A stretch of 64,000 nt of DNA from assembly GCA_027485165.1 (NCBI GenBank), contig JAIXRN010000006.1, positions 17,291 to 81,290 of the forward strand. The letters are read 5' to 3'. The notes beneath the pieces are model-generated. The model was not told the DNA's origin. It ran no database searches and saw nothing but the letters and a program-made list of their open reading frames with translations. Below, piece after piece: positions 7,510 to 16,435 of the stretch. The number at the start of each line of letters is the position of its first letter. Position 1 is the stretch's first letter. Source of the stretch: Rubrivivax sp. Lineage in GTDB: Bacteria; Pseudomonadota; Gammaproteobacteria; Burkholderiales; Burkholderiaceae_C. A program made the translations under genes and the position numbers.

Positions 7510-10500
7510 ATGGACGCATGGGCATCTTTCATGGGCCGAAATGGCTTCCTGCCGCACGGCTTTTGCCTGCAGTGGTCGCCTGGCGTGCTGTGGACGATGG
7601 TGGGCTCGGACGCGTTGATCGCGTTGGCCTACTTCTCAATCCCGCTGGCGATCCTCAGTTTCATCCGCCGGCGCGGGGGCGCACCGCAGGGCTATGGCCC
7701 GCTGCCCTGGCTCTTCAGCGGCTTCATCTTCGCCTGCGGGCTGACGCATGTGCTGGACATCTGGACGCTCTGGCGTCCCGACTACGGCTTGCTGGCGCTG
7801 AGCAAGGCCCTGACCGCAGGCGTTTCCACCGCCACCGCGCTGGCGCTTTGGCCGCTGATCCCGCGCGCGCTGAAGATCCCCAGCGTGCAACAGCTGCAGG
7901 CCGCCATCGCTTCGCTGGAAGCCGAGGTGGCACGCCGCCGCACTGCCGAAGAACACCTGCAGGACAGCGAACGCAGCCTGGCCGTGACCCTGGCCAGCAT
8001 CGATGCCGGCTTCCTGGCCACCGACGCCGAAGGCCGCGTCACGCGGCTCAATGCGGTGGCCGAGCGCATCACCGGCTGGACGCAGGCGCAGGCCCAGGGC
8101 CAGCTGCTCTGGGACGTGCTGGACCGCGAGGACCGGCCTGCCGGCTGGCTGCAGCGCAACCCGCTGGACGTGGCAGAGGAACTGAACACCGACATCGCCT
8201 GGGTGCAGGAAATCCGCGTGCGTTCACGCAGCGGTGCCGTCAGGCTGGTGGAGGTGCGCGCTGCCGTCACGCATGCCGAAACCATTGAAGGGAGCGAAGG
8301 GCGTGAAGCGAGTGAAGGCAGTCAAAGTGAACTCGGGCCGCGGCGCGGCCTGGTGGCCGTGTTCCGCGACATCACGCGGCTGCGCGAAGCCGAAGCCGAA
8401 CTGCCGCGCCTGGCGGCGATCGTCGAATCCTCGGAAGACGCCATCATCGGCAAGACCCTGCAGGGCCGCATCACCAGCTGGAACCGTGCGGCGCAACTGA
8501 TGTTCGGCTACACCGCCGCCGAAGCCCTGGGCCAGCCCGTGCAGATGCTGTTCCCGCCCGGCACCGAGCACCAGGAAATGGCCTTTTTGGCCGCGCTGGC
8601 GGCGGGCCAGCGCGTGCTGCCCTTCCACACCGAACGCGTCGCCAAGGACGGCACCCGCGTGCACGTGCTGGTGACGATCTCGCCCATCCGCGACGCTGGC
8701 GGGCGCATCGTGGGGGCCAGCAAGATCGCGCGCGACGTGTCGCATCTGCGCCGCGCCGAGGCAGCCCTGCGCGAAAGCCAGGCACGACTGGACTTCGCGC
8801 TGAACGCCGGGCAGATCGGCGACTGGGACTTCGACCTGGACAGCGGCAGCACCCGGCGTTCCATCCGTCACGACCGCTGCTTTGGCTACAGCGAACTGCT
8901 GCCGGCCTGGAACTTCGACCTGTGGACCCAGCACCTGCACCCCGATGACCGCGCCGCCGTGGTGGCCCGCTTCCAGGCGGCCATGGCCGAGCGCCGCGAC
9001 TGGTTCGACGAGTACCGCGTCGTGTGGCCCGACGGCAGCGTGCACTGGATCAGCGCCCACGGCAGCGTCTACGCGCCCGAAGGCCAGCCGCCGCGCGTGC
9101 TGGGCATCGTCATGGACATCACGCGCCACAAGCGCGCCGAAGAAGCGCGGCTGACGGCGCAGCGGCTGGAAGCCGAAAACCGGCAGATCCAGGAATCCAG
9201 CCGGCTGAAGAGCCAGTTCCTGGCCAACATGTCGCACGAACTGCGCACGCCGCTGAACGCCATCATCGGATTCGCCGACCTGCTGAAAGCCGGTAGCGTG
9301 CCCGAAGGCCACCCGCAGCGCGAGGTCTTCCTGGGCCACATCGCCAGCAGCGGCCGCCACCTGCTGCAGCTGATCAACGACGTGCTGGACCTGTCGAAGG
9401 TGGAATCGGGCAAGTTCGACTTCCAGCCCGAAGACGTGGACCTGCCGGCGCTGGTGGCCGATGTCTGCGCCGTGCTGCACGGCGGCCTGCAGGGCAAGCG
9501 CCTGCGGCTGGCGATCGACATCGCGCCCGACCTGGGCCCGCTGCGGCTGGACCCGGGGCGTCTGAAGCAGGCGCTCTACAACTACCTGTCCAACGCCATC
9601 AAGTTCACGCCCGAAGGCGGGCAGGTGTGGGTGCGCGCGCGGGCCGCCGGGCCGGCGCACTTCCGGCTGGAAGTGCAGGACAGCGGCATCGGCATCGCCC
9701 CGGCCGACCTGCCGCGCCTGTTCGTTGAATTCCAGCAGCTCGACAGCGGCTACAGCAAGCAGCACCAGGGCACCGGGCTGGGCCTGGCGCTCACACGGAG
9801 GCTCATCCAGGCCCAGGGCGGCAGCGTGGGCGTGCGCAGCCAGCCGGGGGTGGGCAGCGTCTTTCACCTGCTGCTGCCCTGCCAGCCGCAGCCGGCTGGG
9901 CACACGCCACCGGCCCAGCTGCTGCTGGTGGACGAAGACGGCCCGTACCGCAGCCAGCTGGCCGGCGCGCTGCGCGAAGCTGGCTGCATGGTCGACACCG
10001 CCGCTGACAGCGCCCAGGCCCTGCGCCAGGCGCGGGCCCGCAGCTACGACGCCATCACCCTGGGCTTGCAGCTGCCCGACGGCCCTGGCCTGGCCGTGCT
10101 GGACGGCCTGCGCCAGCAGCCGGGCGACAACCAGGCCACGCCCGTGCGCGGGCTGAGCATGGCGGTGGGCCCGCAGGCCAGCGCGGCCTTTGCCGTGGCC
10201 GACGTGCTGGCCAAGCCGCCGCGCAGCGGCGAAGTGCTGCAGGCCCTGGCCGCCTGCGGCCTGCCGGCCCAGGCCGGCAGGCGCGTGATGGTGATCGACG
10301 ACGACCCGCTGGCGCTGAGCCTGATGCACCACACGCTGCAGGCCGGCGGCTTTGAAGACCGCGGCTGGACCGACGGCCGCATGGCGCTACACGACCTGCC
10401 CCTGTGGCGGCCAGACGCCATCGTGCTGGATTTGATGATGCCGGGCTTCGACGGCTTTGCGGTGCTGGACGCGCTGGACCAGCAGCCCGACTGGCGCCAT

Positions 10501-10656
10501 GTGCCGGTACTGGTGTGGACCAGCCTGCTGCTGACCGACGACGAACTGGACCAGCTGGCCCAATCCGCCCGCGCCGTGCTGGCCAAGGGCGGCGGGCTGG
10601 GCGCCGTGCTGGTGGAAAGGCTGCGCCTGTGGCGGCGCACTGCGGAACAGGCGTAG
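7510..10656 (+). CDS. Hybrid histidine kinase with ethylene-receptor-like membrane domain, PAS domains and two receivers
   Basis: A 1048-residue multidomain sensor. Residues about 25-120 match the plant ETR1 ethylene-binding domain: SDALIALAYFSIPLAI and FIFACGLTHVLDIWTLW. Equivalents of ETR1 Asp25, Tyr32, Cys65 and His69 are present at D34, Y41, C76 and H80; the C-x3-H pair is the copper site in ETR1. Three PAS-type domains follow (about 155-290, 310-435, 440-555), then HisKA with H-box FLANMSHELRTPLN (about 572), HATPase (ending GTGLGLAL), and two receivers. Receiver 1 reads ITLGLQLPD where the phosphoacceptor Asp is expected, so it looks inactive; receiver 2 has DLMMPGFDG. A 9-bp repeat expands the linker after PAS 1. 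The ATG at 7510 is chosen because it begins the membrane domain. Ligand and output are unknown. Confidence 0.93.
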   Translation: MDAWASFMGRNGFLPHGFCLQWSPGVLWTMVGSDALIALAYFSIPLAILSFIRRRGGAPQGYGPLPWLFSGFIFACGLTHVLDIWTLWRPDYGLLALSKALTAGVSTATALALWPLIPRALKIPSVQQLQAAIASLEAEVARRRTAEEHLQDSERSLAVTLASIDAGFLATDAEGRVTRLNAVAERITGWTQAQAQGQLLWDVLDREDRPAGWLQRNPLDVAEELNTDIAWVQEIRVRSRSGAVRLVEVRAAVTHAETIEGSEGREASEGSQSELGPRRGLVAVFRDITRLREAEAELPRLAAIVESSEDAIIGKTLQGRITSWNRAAQLMFGYTAAEALGQPVQMLFPPGTEHQEMAFLAALAAGQRVLPFHTERVAKDGTRVHVLVTISPIRDAGGRIVGASKIARDVSHLRRAEAALRESQARLDFALNAGQIGDWDFDLDSGSTRRSIRHDRCFGYSELLPAWNFDLWTQHLHPDDRAAVVARFQAAMAERRDWFDEYRVVWPDGSVHWISAHGSVYAPEGQPPRVLGIVMDITRHKRAEEARLTAQRLEAENRQIQESSRLKSQFLANMSHELRTPLNAIIGFADLLKAGSVPEGHPQREVFLGHIASSGRHLLQLINDVLDLSKVESGKFDFQPEDVDLPALVADVCAVLHGGLQGKRLRLAIDIAPDLGPLRLDPGRLKQALYNYLSNAIKFTPEGGQVWVRARAAGPAHFRLEVQDSGIGIAPADLPRLFVEFQQLDSGYSKQHQGTGLGLALTRRLIQAQGGSVGVRSQPGVGSVFHLLLPCQPQPAGHTPPAQLLLVDEDGPYRSQLAGALREAGCMVDTAADSAQALRQARARSYDAITLGLQLPDGPGLAVLDGLRQQPGDNQATPVRGLSMAVGPQASAAFAVADVLAKPPRSGEVLQALAACGLPAQAGRRVMVIDDDPLALSLMHHTLQAGGFEDRGWTDGRMALHDLPLWRPDAIVLDLMMPGFDGFAVLDALDQQPDWRHVPVLVWTSLLLTDDELDQLAQSARAVLAKGGGLGAVLVERLRLWRRTAEQA
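8287..8322 (+). repeat. 9-bp tandem repeat (GAAN6 x4) inside the kinase linker
   Basis: Four consecutive 9-mers each beginning GAA (gaagggagc, gaagggcgt, gaagcgagt, gaaggcagt) encode Glu-x-x triplets between PAS domains 1 and 2. Here GAA sits in codon position 1. The same GAAN6 pattern recurs in the gspA-like and gspB genes in a different codon phase. Confidence 0.7.
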
Positions 10657-10729
10657 CGGGTTGGACGGCATGGACAGCATCACCGTACCCGGCGCCGCAG
10701 GTCAGGGAAAGACCCGCTGCCAGCCGACC

Positions 10730-10751
10730 ATGAACCCGCCATGAACCCGCC
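10730..10751 (+). repeat. 11-bp duplication creating a 4-codon mini-ORF in front of the receiver gene
   Basis: The sequence atgaacccgcc is present twice in a row. The first copy reads as ATG AAC CCG CCA TGA, a minicistron MNPP whose stop overlaps the second ATG, the annotated start at 10741. It could couple or weaken initiation, or be a neutral slippage product. Confidence 0.5.
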
Positions 10752-11127
10752 GCGCGTGCTAGTGGTCGACGACCACCCCATCAACCTGGAACTGGCCAGC
10801 TACGTGCTGGCCGCCGACGGCCTGGCCGTGGCCACCGCGGCCGATGCGCTGCAGGCGCAGGCGCTGCTGCCCAGCTTCCGGCCACAACTGATCTTGATGG
10901 ACATCCAGATGCCCGGCATGGACGGCCTGGGCCTGACGCGGCTGCTGAAGGCCGACCCGGCAACGCGGGGCATCGTGATCGTCGCCTTCACGGCCTTTGC
11001 GATGAAGGGCGACGAAGAACGCGCGCTTGCAGCGGGCTGCGACGCTTACCTGGCCAAGCCCATCGACGTGGCCCGCTTTGCGGCCCAGGTGCGGGCCCTG
11101 CTGCCCGGGCCCCAGGCTGGCGCCTGA
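10741..11127 (+). CDS. Single-domain response regulator (DivK/CheY-like)
   Basis: A 128-residue receiver domain with nothing else attached. The acidic pocket is VVDDHP, the phosphoacceptor lies in LILMDIQMPGMDG, the conserved Thr/Ser is in IVAFTAFAMKGDE and the Lys in YLAKPID. All key residues are present. It lies 84 bp downstream of the hybrid kinase on the same strand, so it is the likely phosphotransfer partner or output shuttle, especially because one of the kinase's own receivers looks dead. Without an effector domain it should act through protein contacts. The pairing is inference from position. Confidence 0.92.
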   Translation: MNPPRVLVVDDHPINLELASYVLAADGLAVATAADALQAQALLPSFRPQLILMDIQMPGMDGLGLTRLLKADPATRGIVIVAFTAFAMKGDEERALAAGCDAYLAKPIDVARFAAQVRALLPGPQAGA

Positions 11128-11131
11128 AGGC

Positions 11132-11752
11132 CTAGACGCCTGCAGCCTGGCGCTGGCCCGCCGTGCGCCGGCGCAGGGCCACGCCCAGCCCGGCCAGGCC
11201 GGCGGCCAGCAGCGCCCATTGCGTGGGCTCAGGCACCGGCAGCGCCGTGCCGCCGCCGCCATAGCCCCAGGGTGCGCCCTCCGGGCGCAGGCCGATGACG
11301 TCGATCCACACGCAGCTCTGAATCGGGCAGCTGGCCCGCACGGTGAAGGTGCCCGAGCCCACGGCCTGGGTGTTGCCGGCGTTCAGGCTGAACAGGATGG
11401 TGTTGCGCACCCCGGCTGCATCGATCGAATTGAAGGTGATGCCCGTGAAGAAGGTGCCGGGGTCGGCGTCCACCACCAGCGATGCGAAGTTGTAGAGCCC
11501 CGGCGTCACGCCCATGGTGCCCAGGTTCCAGGTGTCGAAGTACGGCAGCAAGGGGGCACCGCCCAGCTGGCTGCCGGCGTCGGCTGTGGCCAGGGTGGAC
11601 GTGTTGCGGCCAAAGCCATTCAGCACGATGCCGCCGTCGGGCCCGCCGGCCGCAGGCGCCAGGAATGCGGTGTTGAAGATGGTGACGGCAGCCTGGGGTG
11701 CGCTGGCCAGGGCAGCCAGCGCGATGGCGGCCAGGAAGGGCTTGATTTGCAT
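11132..11752 (-). CDS. PEP-CTERM sorting-domain protein
   Basis: A 206-residue exported protein. An N-terminal signal peptide (MQIKPFLAAIALAALASAPQAA) follows a good Shine-Dalgarno (GGAGAGAG) upstream of the ATG at 11752. The C-terminus is a textbook PEP-CTERM anchor: VPEPTQW, a hydrophobic segment and an RRR basic tail. These signals are recognised by exosortase (EpsH/XrtA family), and cargo ends up in the envelope or exopolysaccharide matrix. The middle is beta-rich, Gly/Asn/Thr-rich and not assigned to a family; it has one close Cys pair (ASCPIQSCVW). The ORF track buries it in a 639-residue merged frame. It is convergent, 4 bp, with the receiver gene. No exosortase gene is in this window. 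Confidence 0.88.
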   Translation of the reverse strand: MQIKPFLAAIALAALASAPQAAVTIFNTAFLAPAAGGPDGGIVLNGFGRNTSTLATADAGSQLGGAPLLPYFDTWNLGTMGVTPGLYNFASLVVDADPGTFFTGITFNSIDAAGVRNTILFSLNAGNTQAVGSGTFTVRASCPIQSCVWIDVIGLRPEGAPWGYGGGGTALPVPEPTQWALLAAGLAGLGVALRRRTAGQRQAAGV

Positions 11753-11887
11753 GCTCTCTCCGCTAGGGTTGTGCAGCCCGATGACCGGTTTTCCATGCTT
11801 TTGGGGGGCACGTGTCTGCGTTTTGCATGCTACGCCGCGCAGGGCGCCTACCATCCGGTGCTGGGGCCTGGCCGACGCCAGCACCCC

Positions 11888-14800
11888 ATGAATAAGGGGC
11901 CGCCGGGCCAGCGCCACCGTCGGATGAGCGAAGAACAGAAGCTTGAAGCCAGCATCGCCGCACTGCAGGCGCAGCGCGCCCTGCTGGGCGACAGCGTGGT
12001 CGAGATCGCCACGGCGCCGCTGCTGGCGCGGCTGGAAGAACTGCGCGCCGCGCGCCAACCCAGCGCCCCCGCCGCGGCGCAGACACTGAAGCAGGTGACG
12101 GTGCTGTTCGTCGACGTCGTCGGGTCGACCCAGATGTCGCAGCGCCTGGACCCCGAAGACCTGTCGACGGTCTTCGACGGCGCGCTGGCCGAATTCACCG
12201 CCCTCATCGAAGCCCAGGCCGGCCGCGTGCTGCAGTACGCCGGCGACGGCCTGTTGGCCGCCTTCGGCGCCGACGAAGCGCGCGAAGACGGCGCCGAATG
12301 CGCCGTGCGCGCCGGCCTGGCGATCATCGACTGCGCCCGCCGCCGCGCCGGCCTGCTGCTGCAACAGCACGGGGTCGATGGCTTCAACGTGCGCGTGGGC
12401 GCGCACACCGGCCCGGTGCTGCTGGGCGGCGGGGTGGACGCCGAAGGCACCATCCGCGGCAGCGTCGTGAGCCTGGCCGCGCGCATGGAACAGCTGGCCC
12501 CGCCGGGCGGGCTGCGCATCCACCACGACACCTACCGCCATGTGCGCGGGGTCTTCAACGTCACGGCCGACGCGCCGCTGTTCGTCAAAGGCAGCACCGA
12601 ACCGCAGCAGACCTACCTGGTGCACAGCGCCAAGCCGCGCGCTTTCCGCGTGGTGACGCGCGGCATCGAAGGCGTGGAATCGCGCATGGTGGCGCGCGAA
12701 GCTGAATTCGAAACCCTGCAGGAAGCCTTCCACACGCTGTTCGCGAAGCCGCCACAGCTGCAGGTGGTGAACATCGTCGGCGAAGCCGGGCTGGGCAAGA
12801 GCCGGCTGGTCTACGAATTCGAGAACTGGGCTGAATCGCAGCCGCAGCAGTTCGCGTGGTTTCGCGGCCGTGCCGAGCCGCTGATGCGCAAGCAGCCCTT
12901 CGGCCTGCTGCGCAACCTGTTTGCCTGGCGGCTGGAAATCGCCGAAGACGACGACGCCGACACCGCGCGGCGCAAGCTCTGCGAAGGCGTGGCCGCGCTC
13001 TACCCGGCCGACGCCGACGCCGGCCAGGCCCAGGCCCATCTGCTGGGCCACCTGCTGGGGCTGGACTTTTCAGCCAGCCCGCATGTGCGCGCCATTTCTG
13101 AGGACGCACGCCAGCTGCGCAACCGCGGCTTCCATGCCGCGGCGCAGTTCATCCAGCGCACCGGCCAGCACTTCCAGGCCCCGCCGCTGCTGCTGCTGGA
13201 CGACCTGCACTGGGCCGACGACGGGTCGCTGGACTTCCTCAGCTACCTGGCCCAGGTGCAGCGAAGCGACGCGCTGCTGATGCTGTGCATGACGCGGCAG
13301 AACCTGTTTGAACGCCGGCCCGACTGGGACCTGCTGGCCGCGGCCCACACCCGCATCGAACTGCAGCCGCTGGACAAGCGCGGCGCGCGCGAACTGGCCG
13401 GCGTGCTGCTGCAGCGGCTGGAAAGCGTGCCCGCGGCGCTGCGCGAACTGGTGATCGCCAACGCCGAAGGCAACCCCTTCCACATGGAAGAGCTGGTGCG
13501 CATGCTGATCGACGACGGCGCCATCGTTACCGGCGACCCCAGCGGCCAGCAGCGCTGGCAGCTGCGCGCCGACAAGCTGCTGGCGGCGCAGGTGCCGCCC
13601 ACGCTGACCGGCGTGCTGCAGGCGCGGCTGGACAGCCTGCCCGCGGCGGAAAAGCAGGCCTTGCAGCAGGCCGCCGTGGTGGGCTATGTGTTCTGGGACG
13701 CAGCCCTGGCCGCGGTCGACCCCGCCGCGCCGGCCGCGCTGGCCAGCCTGGTGCGGCGCGGCCTGGTGGTGCCGCGCCAGCACGCCACTTTCGACGGCCA
13801 GAAGGAATACACCTTCAAGCACCAGGCGCTGCAGCAGGTGACCTACGACAGCGTGCTCAAGCGCGCGCGCCGCGAAGCGCATGCGCGCGTGGCCGACTGG
13901 TTTCTGCGCCTGGGCGGCGACCGCAGCAGTGAAACCCTGGGCCCGGCGGCCGAGCATTGGGAACGCGCCGGCGACACCGCCCAGGCCTGCAGCCTGTTCA
14001 CCCGCGCGGCCGAAGGTGCGGCCGCGCGCAGCGCCGATGACGCGCTGCTGGCCTTTGTCGCCCGTGCCCTGCAGCTGGCGGCCCCGGGCGACCGGGAAAC
14101 CCGCTGGCGCCTGCTGAGCCTGCGCGAACCCGTGCTGCTGGCGCAGGGCGACCGACCCGCCCATGCTGCCGACCTGCAGGCCCTGGCCGACCTGGCAGAA
14201 GCCGGCAACCACAACGCCTGGCGCGGCGGTGTGGCCCTGCGCCGCGCCGCCGCGCACCGCAGCACGGGGGACTACGTGGCCGCCGAGGCCGCCGACCGCG
14301 AAGGCCTGGCCCTGGTCAACAGCCTGCCCCCGGGGCCGGCGCGGCGTGCGTTGTCGGTGGCGCCGTACCACGGGCTGGCGGCGTCGCTCATCGGCCAGGG
14401 TCAGTACGCCCAGGCGCGCGAAGTGGCCGAAGCCGGGCTGCAGCTGGCGCACACGCTGGATGACCGCGTGAGCGAAAGCCACCTGGTGAACGCGCTGGGC
14501 CTGATCGCGATGGAACAGGGCGACCTGGCCGTGGCCGTGGCGCACTTCGAACGCGGCCTGCAGATGGTGCGCGACCTGGGCAACCGTGGCGACGAAGCGC
14601 TGCGGCTGTCGAACCTGGGCAGCGTCTACCCGCGCCTGGGCGACTACGCCCGCGCCCGCCAGTGCCTGGAACAGGGCCTGCTGGTGGCGCGCGATGTGGG
14701 CCGGCGCCAGGACGAAGCCGCGCTGCTGCTGAACATGGCCTCGGTGGCCCACCTGCAGGGCGACGACACGGCGGCGCTGGGCTATGCCGGCGCGGCCTTC

Positions 14801-15304
14801 GACAGCGCCGTGGCCAGCGGCCAGCGCGACCTGGAAGCCTTTGCCCGCCTGGTGGCCGGCCATGCCGAGCTGGGCCTGGGCCGGCTGGAAGCCGCACGCC
14901 AGGCCTACACCCAAAGCCGGGATCTGCTGGCCACGCTGAACCTGCGCCCGCAGCAGGTGCTGGACCCGGTGTCGGGCCTGGCGCGCGTGGCCCTGGCCGC
15001 CGGCGACGTGGCGGGCGCGCTGTCCCATGTGGAACTGCTGCTGGCCCACCAGGCCGCCGGCGGCAGCTTCGACGGCACCGAAGAACCGCTGCTGCTGCCG
15101 CTGACCTGCTGGCGCGTGCTGCAGGCGGCCGGCGACGCGCGCGCTGCCGACGTGCTGACGGGCGCGGTGCTGGAACTGCAGGCCCAGGCCGAACGCATCC
15201 GCGACCCCGACGCGCGCCAGCGCTTCCTGCACCAGGTGCCGCACCACCACGAAACCCTGCAGGCCTGGGCAGGCCTGCACAGCGGGGTGTCTGCCACGGC
15301 CTGA
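11888..15304 (+). CDS. Class III nucleotide cyclase/AAA ATPase/TPR signalling protein
   Basis: About 1138 residues. A class III adenylate/guanylate cyclase catalytic domain lies at about 65-220 (VTVLFVDVVGSTQMSQRL, first metal Asp; VLQYAGDGLLAAFG, second metal Asp). An STAND-like NTPase follows (Walker A GEAGLGKSRLV near 297; Walker B LLLLDDLHWAD near 436), and then a long helical TPR region (about 830-1040, repeats such as GDYARARQCLEQGLLVARDVG). The ATG at 11888 or the in-frame ATG at 11924 (MSEEQKLEASI) is the start. The track's 11027 start reads through the PEP-CTERM gene antisense and is rejected. Family members are large cytoplasmic switches; product (cAMP or cGMP) and stimulus are unknown. 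It is followed after 2 bp by the transglycosylase gene. Confidence 0.9.
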   Translation: MNKGPPGQRHRRMSEEQKLEASIAALQAQRALLGDSVVEIATAPLLARLEELRAARQPSAPAAAQTLKQVTVLFVDVVGSTQMSQRLDPEDLSTVFDGALAEFTALIEAQAGRVLQYAGDGLLAAFGADEAREDGAECAVRAGLAIIDCARRRAGLLLQQHGVDGFNVRVGAHTGPVLLGGGVDAEGTIRGSVVSLAARMEQLAPPGGLRIHHDTYRHVRGVFNVTADAPLFVKGSTEPQQTYLVHSAKPRAFRVVTRGIEGVESRMVAREAEFETLQEAFHTLFAKPPQLQVVNIVGEAGLGKSRLVYEFENWAESQPQQFAWFRGRAEPLMRKQPFGLLRNLFAWRLEIAEDDDADTARRKLCEGVAALYPADADAGQAQAHLLGHLLGLDFSASPHVRAISEDARQLRNRGFHAAAQFIQRTGQHFQAPPLLLLDDLHWADDGSLDFLSYLAQVQRSDALLMLCMTRQNLFERRPDWDLLAAAHTRIELQPLDKRGARELAGVLLQRLESVPAALRELVIANAEGNPFHMEELVRMLIDDGAIVTGDPSGQQRWQLRADKLLAAQVPPTLTGVLQARLDSLPAAEKQALQQAAVVGYVFWDAALAAVDPAAPAALASLVRRGLVVPRQHATFDGQKEYTFKHQALQQVTYDSVLKRARREAHARVADWFLRLGGDRSSETLGPAAEHWERAGDTAQACSLFTRAAEGAAARSADDALLAFVARALQLAAPGDRETRWRLLSLREPVLLAQGDRPAHAADLQALADLAEAGNHNAWRGGVALRRAAAHRSTGDYVAAEAADREGLALVNSLPPGPARRALSVAPYHGLAASLIGQGQYAQAREVAEAGLQLAHTLDDRVSESHLVNALGLIAMEQGDLAVAVAHFERGLQMVRDLGNRGDEALRLSNLGSVYPRLGDYARARQCLEQGLLVARDVGRRQDEAALLLNMASVAHLQGDDTAALGYAGAAFDSAVASGQRDLEAFARLVAGHAELGLGRLEAARQAYTQSRDLLATLNLRPQQVLDPVSGLARVALAAGDVAGALSHVELLLAHQAAGGSFDGTEEPLLLPLTCWRVLQAAGDARAADVLTGAVLELQAQAERIRDPDARQRFLHQVPHHHETLQAWAGLHSGVSATA

Positions 15305-15306
15305 CA

Positions 15307-16386
15307 ATGCGCCGCAGCATGAAGCTGCCGTTGTCTGCCCTTTTTTCCTTTGTCCTCACCACCCTGTTGGCGCCTCTGGCACTGGCAGCCGGTGCCCCCG
15401 GCACGCTGCCCGAACCCGTGCTGACGCTGGACGGCCTGCCGCGCCCGGCCGCGCCGCCGGCAGAGACCGGCCCCGTGGTACCGGCCCAGGTGGAACGCTG
15501 GCGCCAGGAAGCCAAGGCCCTGGAACACGGCGACGCCAGCCACCCGCGCGACCCGGTGCGCGCCGCCGAGCTGTACTGCCGCGCCGCGCGCCATGGCGAC
15601 GCCGAGGCGCAGTACAACCTGGCCTGGATGCTGACCAATTCGCGCGGCATCGAGCGCGACGAAGCCCAGGCCGCGCACCTGTTTGCCGCCGCGGCTGAAC
15701 AGGGCGTGGCGCAGGCCCAGAACATCCTGGCGCGCATGGGCCCGCCGCGCGGCAACCCGCCCATCTGCCTGCGCCCGCCAGAAGACGACTTGCTGATGGC
15801 CACGCTGCCAGCGGCCCGCGCTGCTGCAGACGGCCGCAGCGGCAGCGCGCGCCCGGGTGCCGCGGCCGCGCTTGGCGCCCGGCCCGCGCCGCCGCCACCG
15901 CCGGCCCATGCCCCGCAGGCCATCGTGCGTTACGTCAGCCTGGTGGCGCCGGAATACAAGCTCGACCCGGCCCTGGTGCTGGCCTTCATCGCCACCGAAA
16001 GCAACTTCGACCCGCTGGCCGTCAGCCCCAAGAACGCCCAGGGCCTGATGCAGCTGATCCCCGGCACGGCGCAGCGTTTTGGCGTGCGCAACGTCTTCGA
16101 CCCCACGCAGAACATCCGCGGCGGCATGGCCTACCTGCGCTGGCTGATGGCCACCTTCCAGGGCGACGTGCGCCTGGTGGCCGCGGCCTACAACGCTGGC
16201 GAAGGCAATGTCGAACGCTACCTGGGCGTGCCGCCCTTTGCCGAAACACGCATGTACGTGTGGAAGATCGTGAAGGCCACCGGCGGGATGATCGACCACC
16301 CCTTCGACCCGGCCGTGGCGCCGCCCAGCCGGGTGATGCCGCTGATCCAGCCGCTGATGAAGCCGCGCGGAACCACGACCCGATAG
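15307..16386 (+). CDS. Secreted lytic transglycosylase (SLT domain) with Sel1-like repeats
   Basis: A 359-residue protein with a signal peptide (start at 15307, or 15319 for MKLPLSALFSFVL). Residues about 85-150 carry Sel1/TPR-like repeats (AELYCRAARHGDAEAQYNLAWM, then AAHLFAAAAEQGVAQAQNIL). The C-terminal SLT domain has the catalytic Glu in FIATESNFDPLAVSPKNAQG, LMQLIPGTAQRFGV and AYNAGEGNVERY. It cleaves the glycan strands of peptidoglycan to 1,6-anhydro products in the periplasm. A Pro/Ala linker separates the domains. It sits 2 bp after the cyclase/TPR gene and is probably in the same transcript, though no functional link is evident. Confidence 0.9.
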   Translation: MRRSMKLPLSALFSFVLTTLLAPLALAAGAPGTLPEPVLTLDGLPRPAAPPAETGPVVPAQVERWRQEAKALEHGDASHPRDPVRAAELYCRAARHGDAEAQYNLAWMLTNSRGIERDEAQAAHLFAAAAEQGVAQAQNILARMGPPRGNPPICLRPPEDDLLMATLPAARAAADGRSGSARPGAAAALGARPAPPPPPAHAPQAIVRYVSLVAPEYKLDPALVLAFIATESNFDPLAVSPKNAQGLMQLIPGTAQRFGVRNVFDPTQNIRGGMAYLRWLMATFQGDVRLVAAAYNAGEGNVERYLGVPPFAETRMYVWKIVKATGGMIDHPFDPAVAPPSRVMPLIQPLMKPRGTTTR

Positions 16387-16435
16387 TGCAACCTGGGGTT
16401 CCGGGCCGCGCGGTGCGATTTGCTAGCGGTCCCGG

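Noticed and set aside
8224-10332. 702-residue minus-strand ORF
   Set aside because: Shadow of the ethylene-type hybrid kinase; His/Gln-rich composition with no domain, typical of GC-rich antisense frames.
13070-15307. 745-residue minus-strand ORF
   Set aside because: Shadow of the cyclase/TPR gene.
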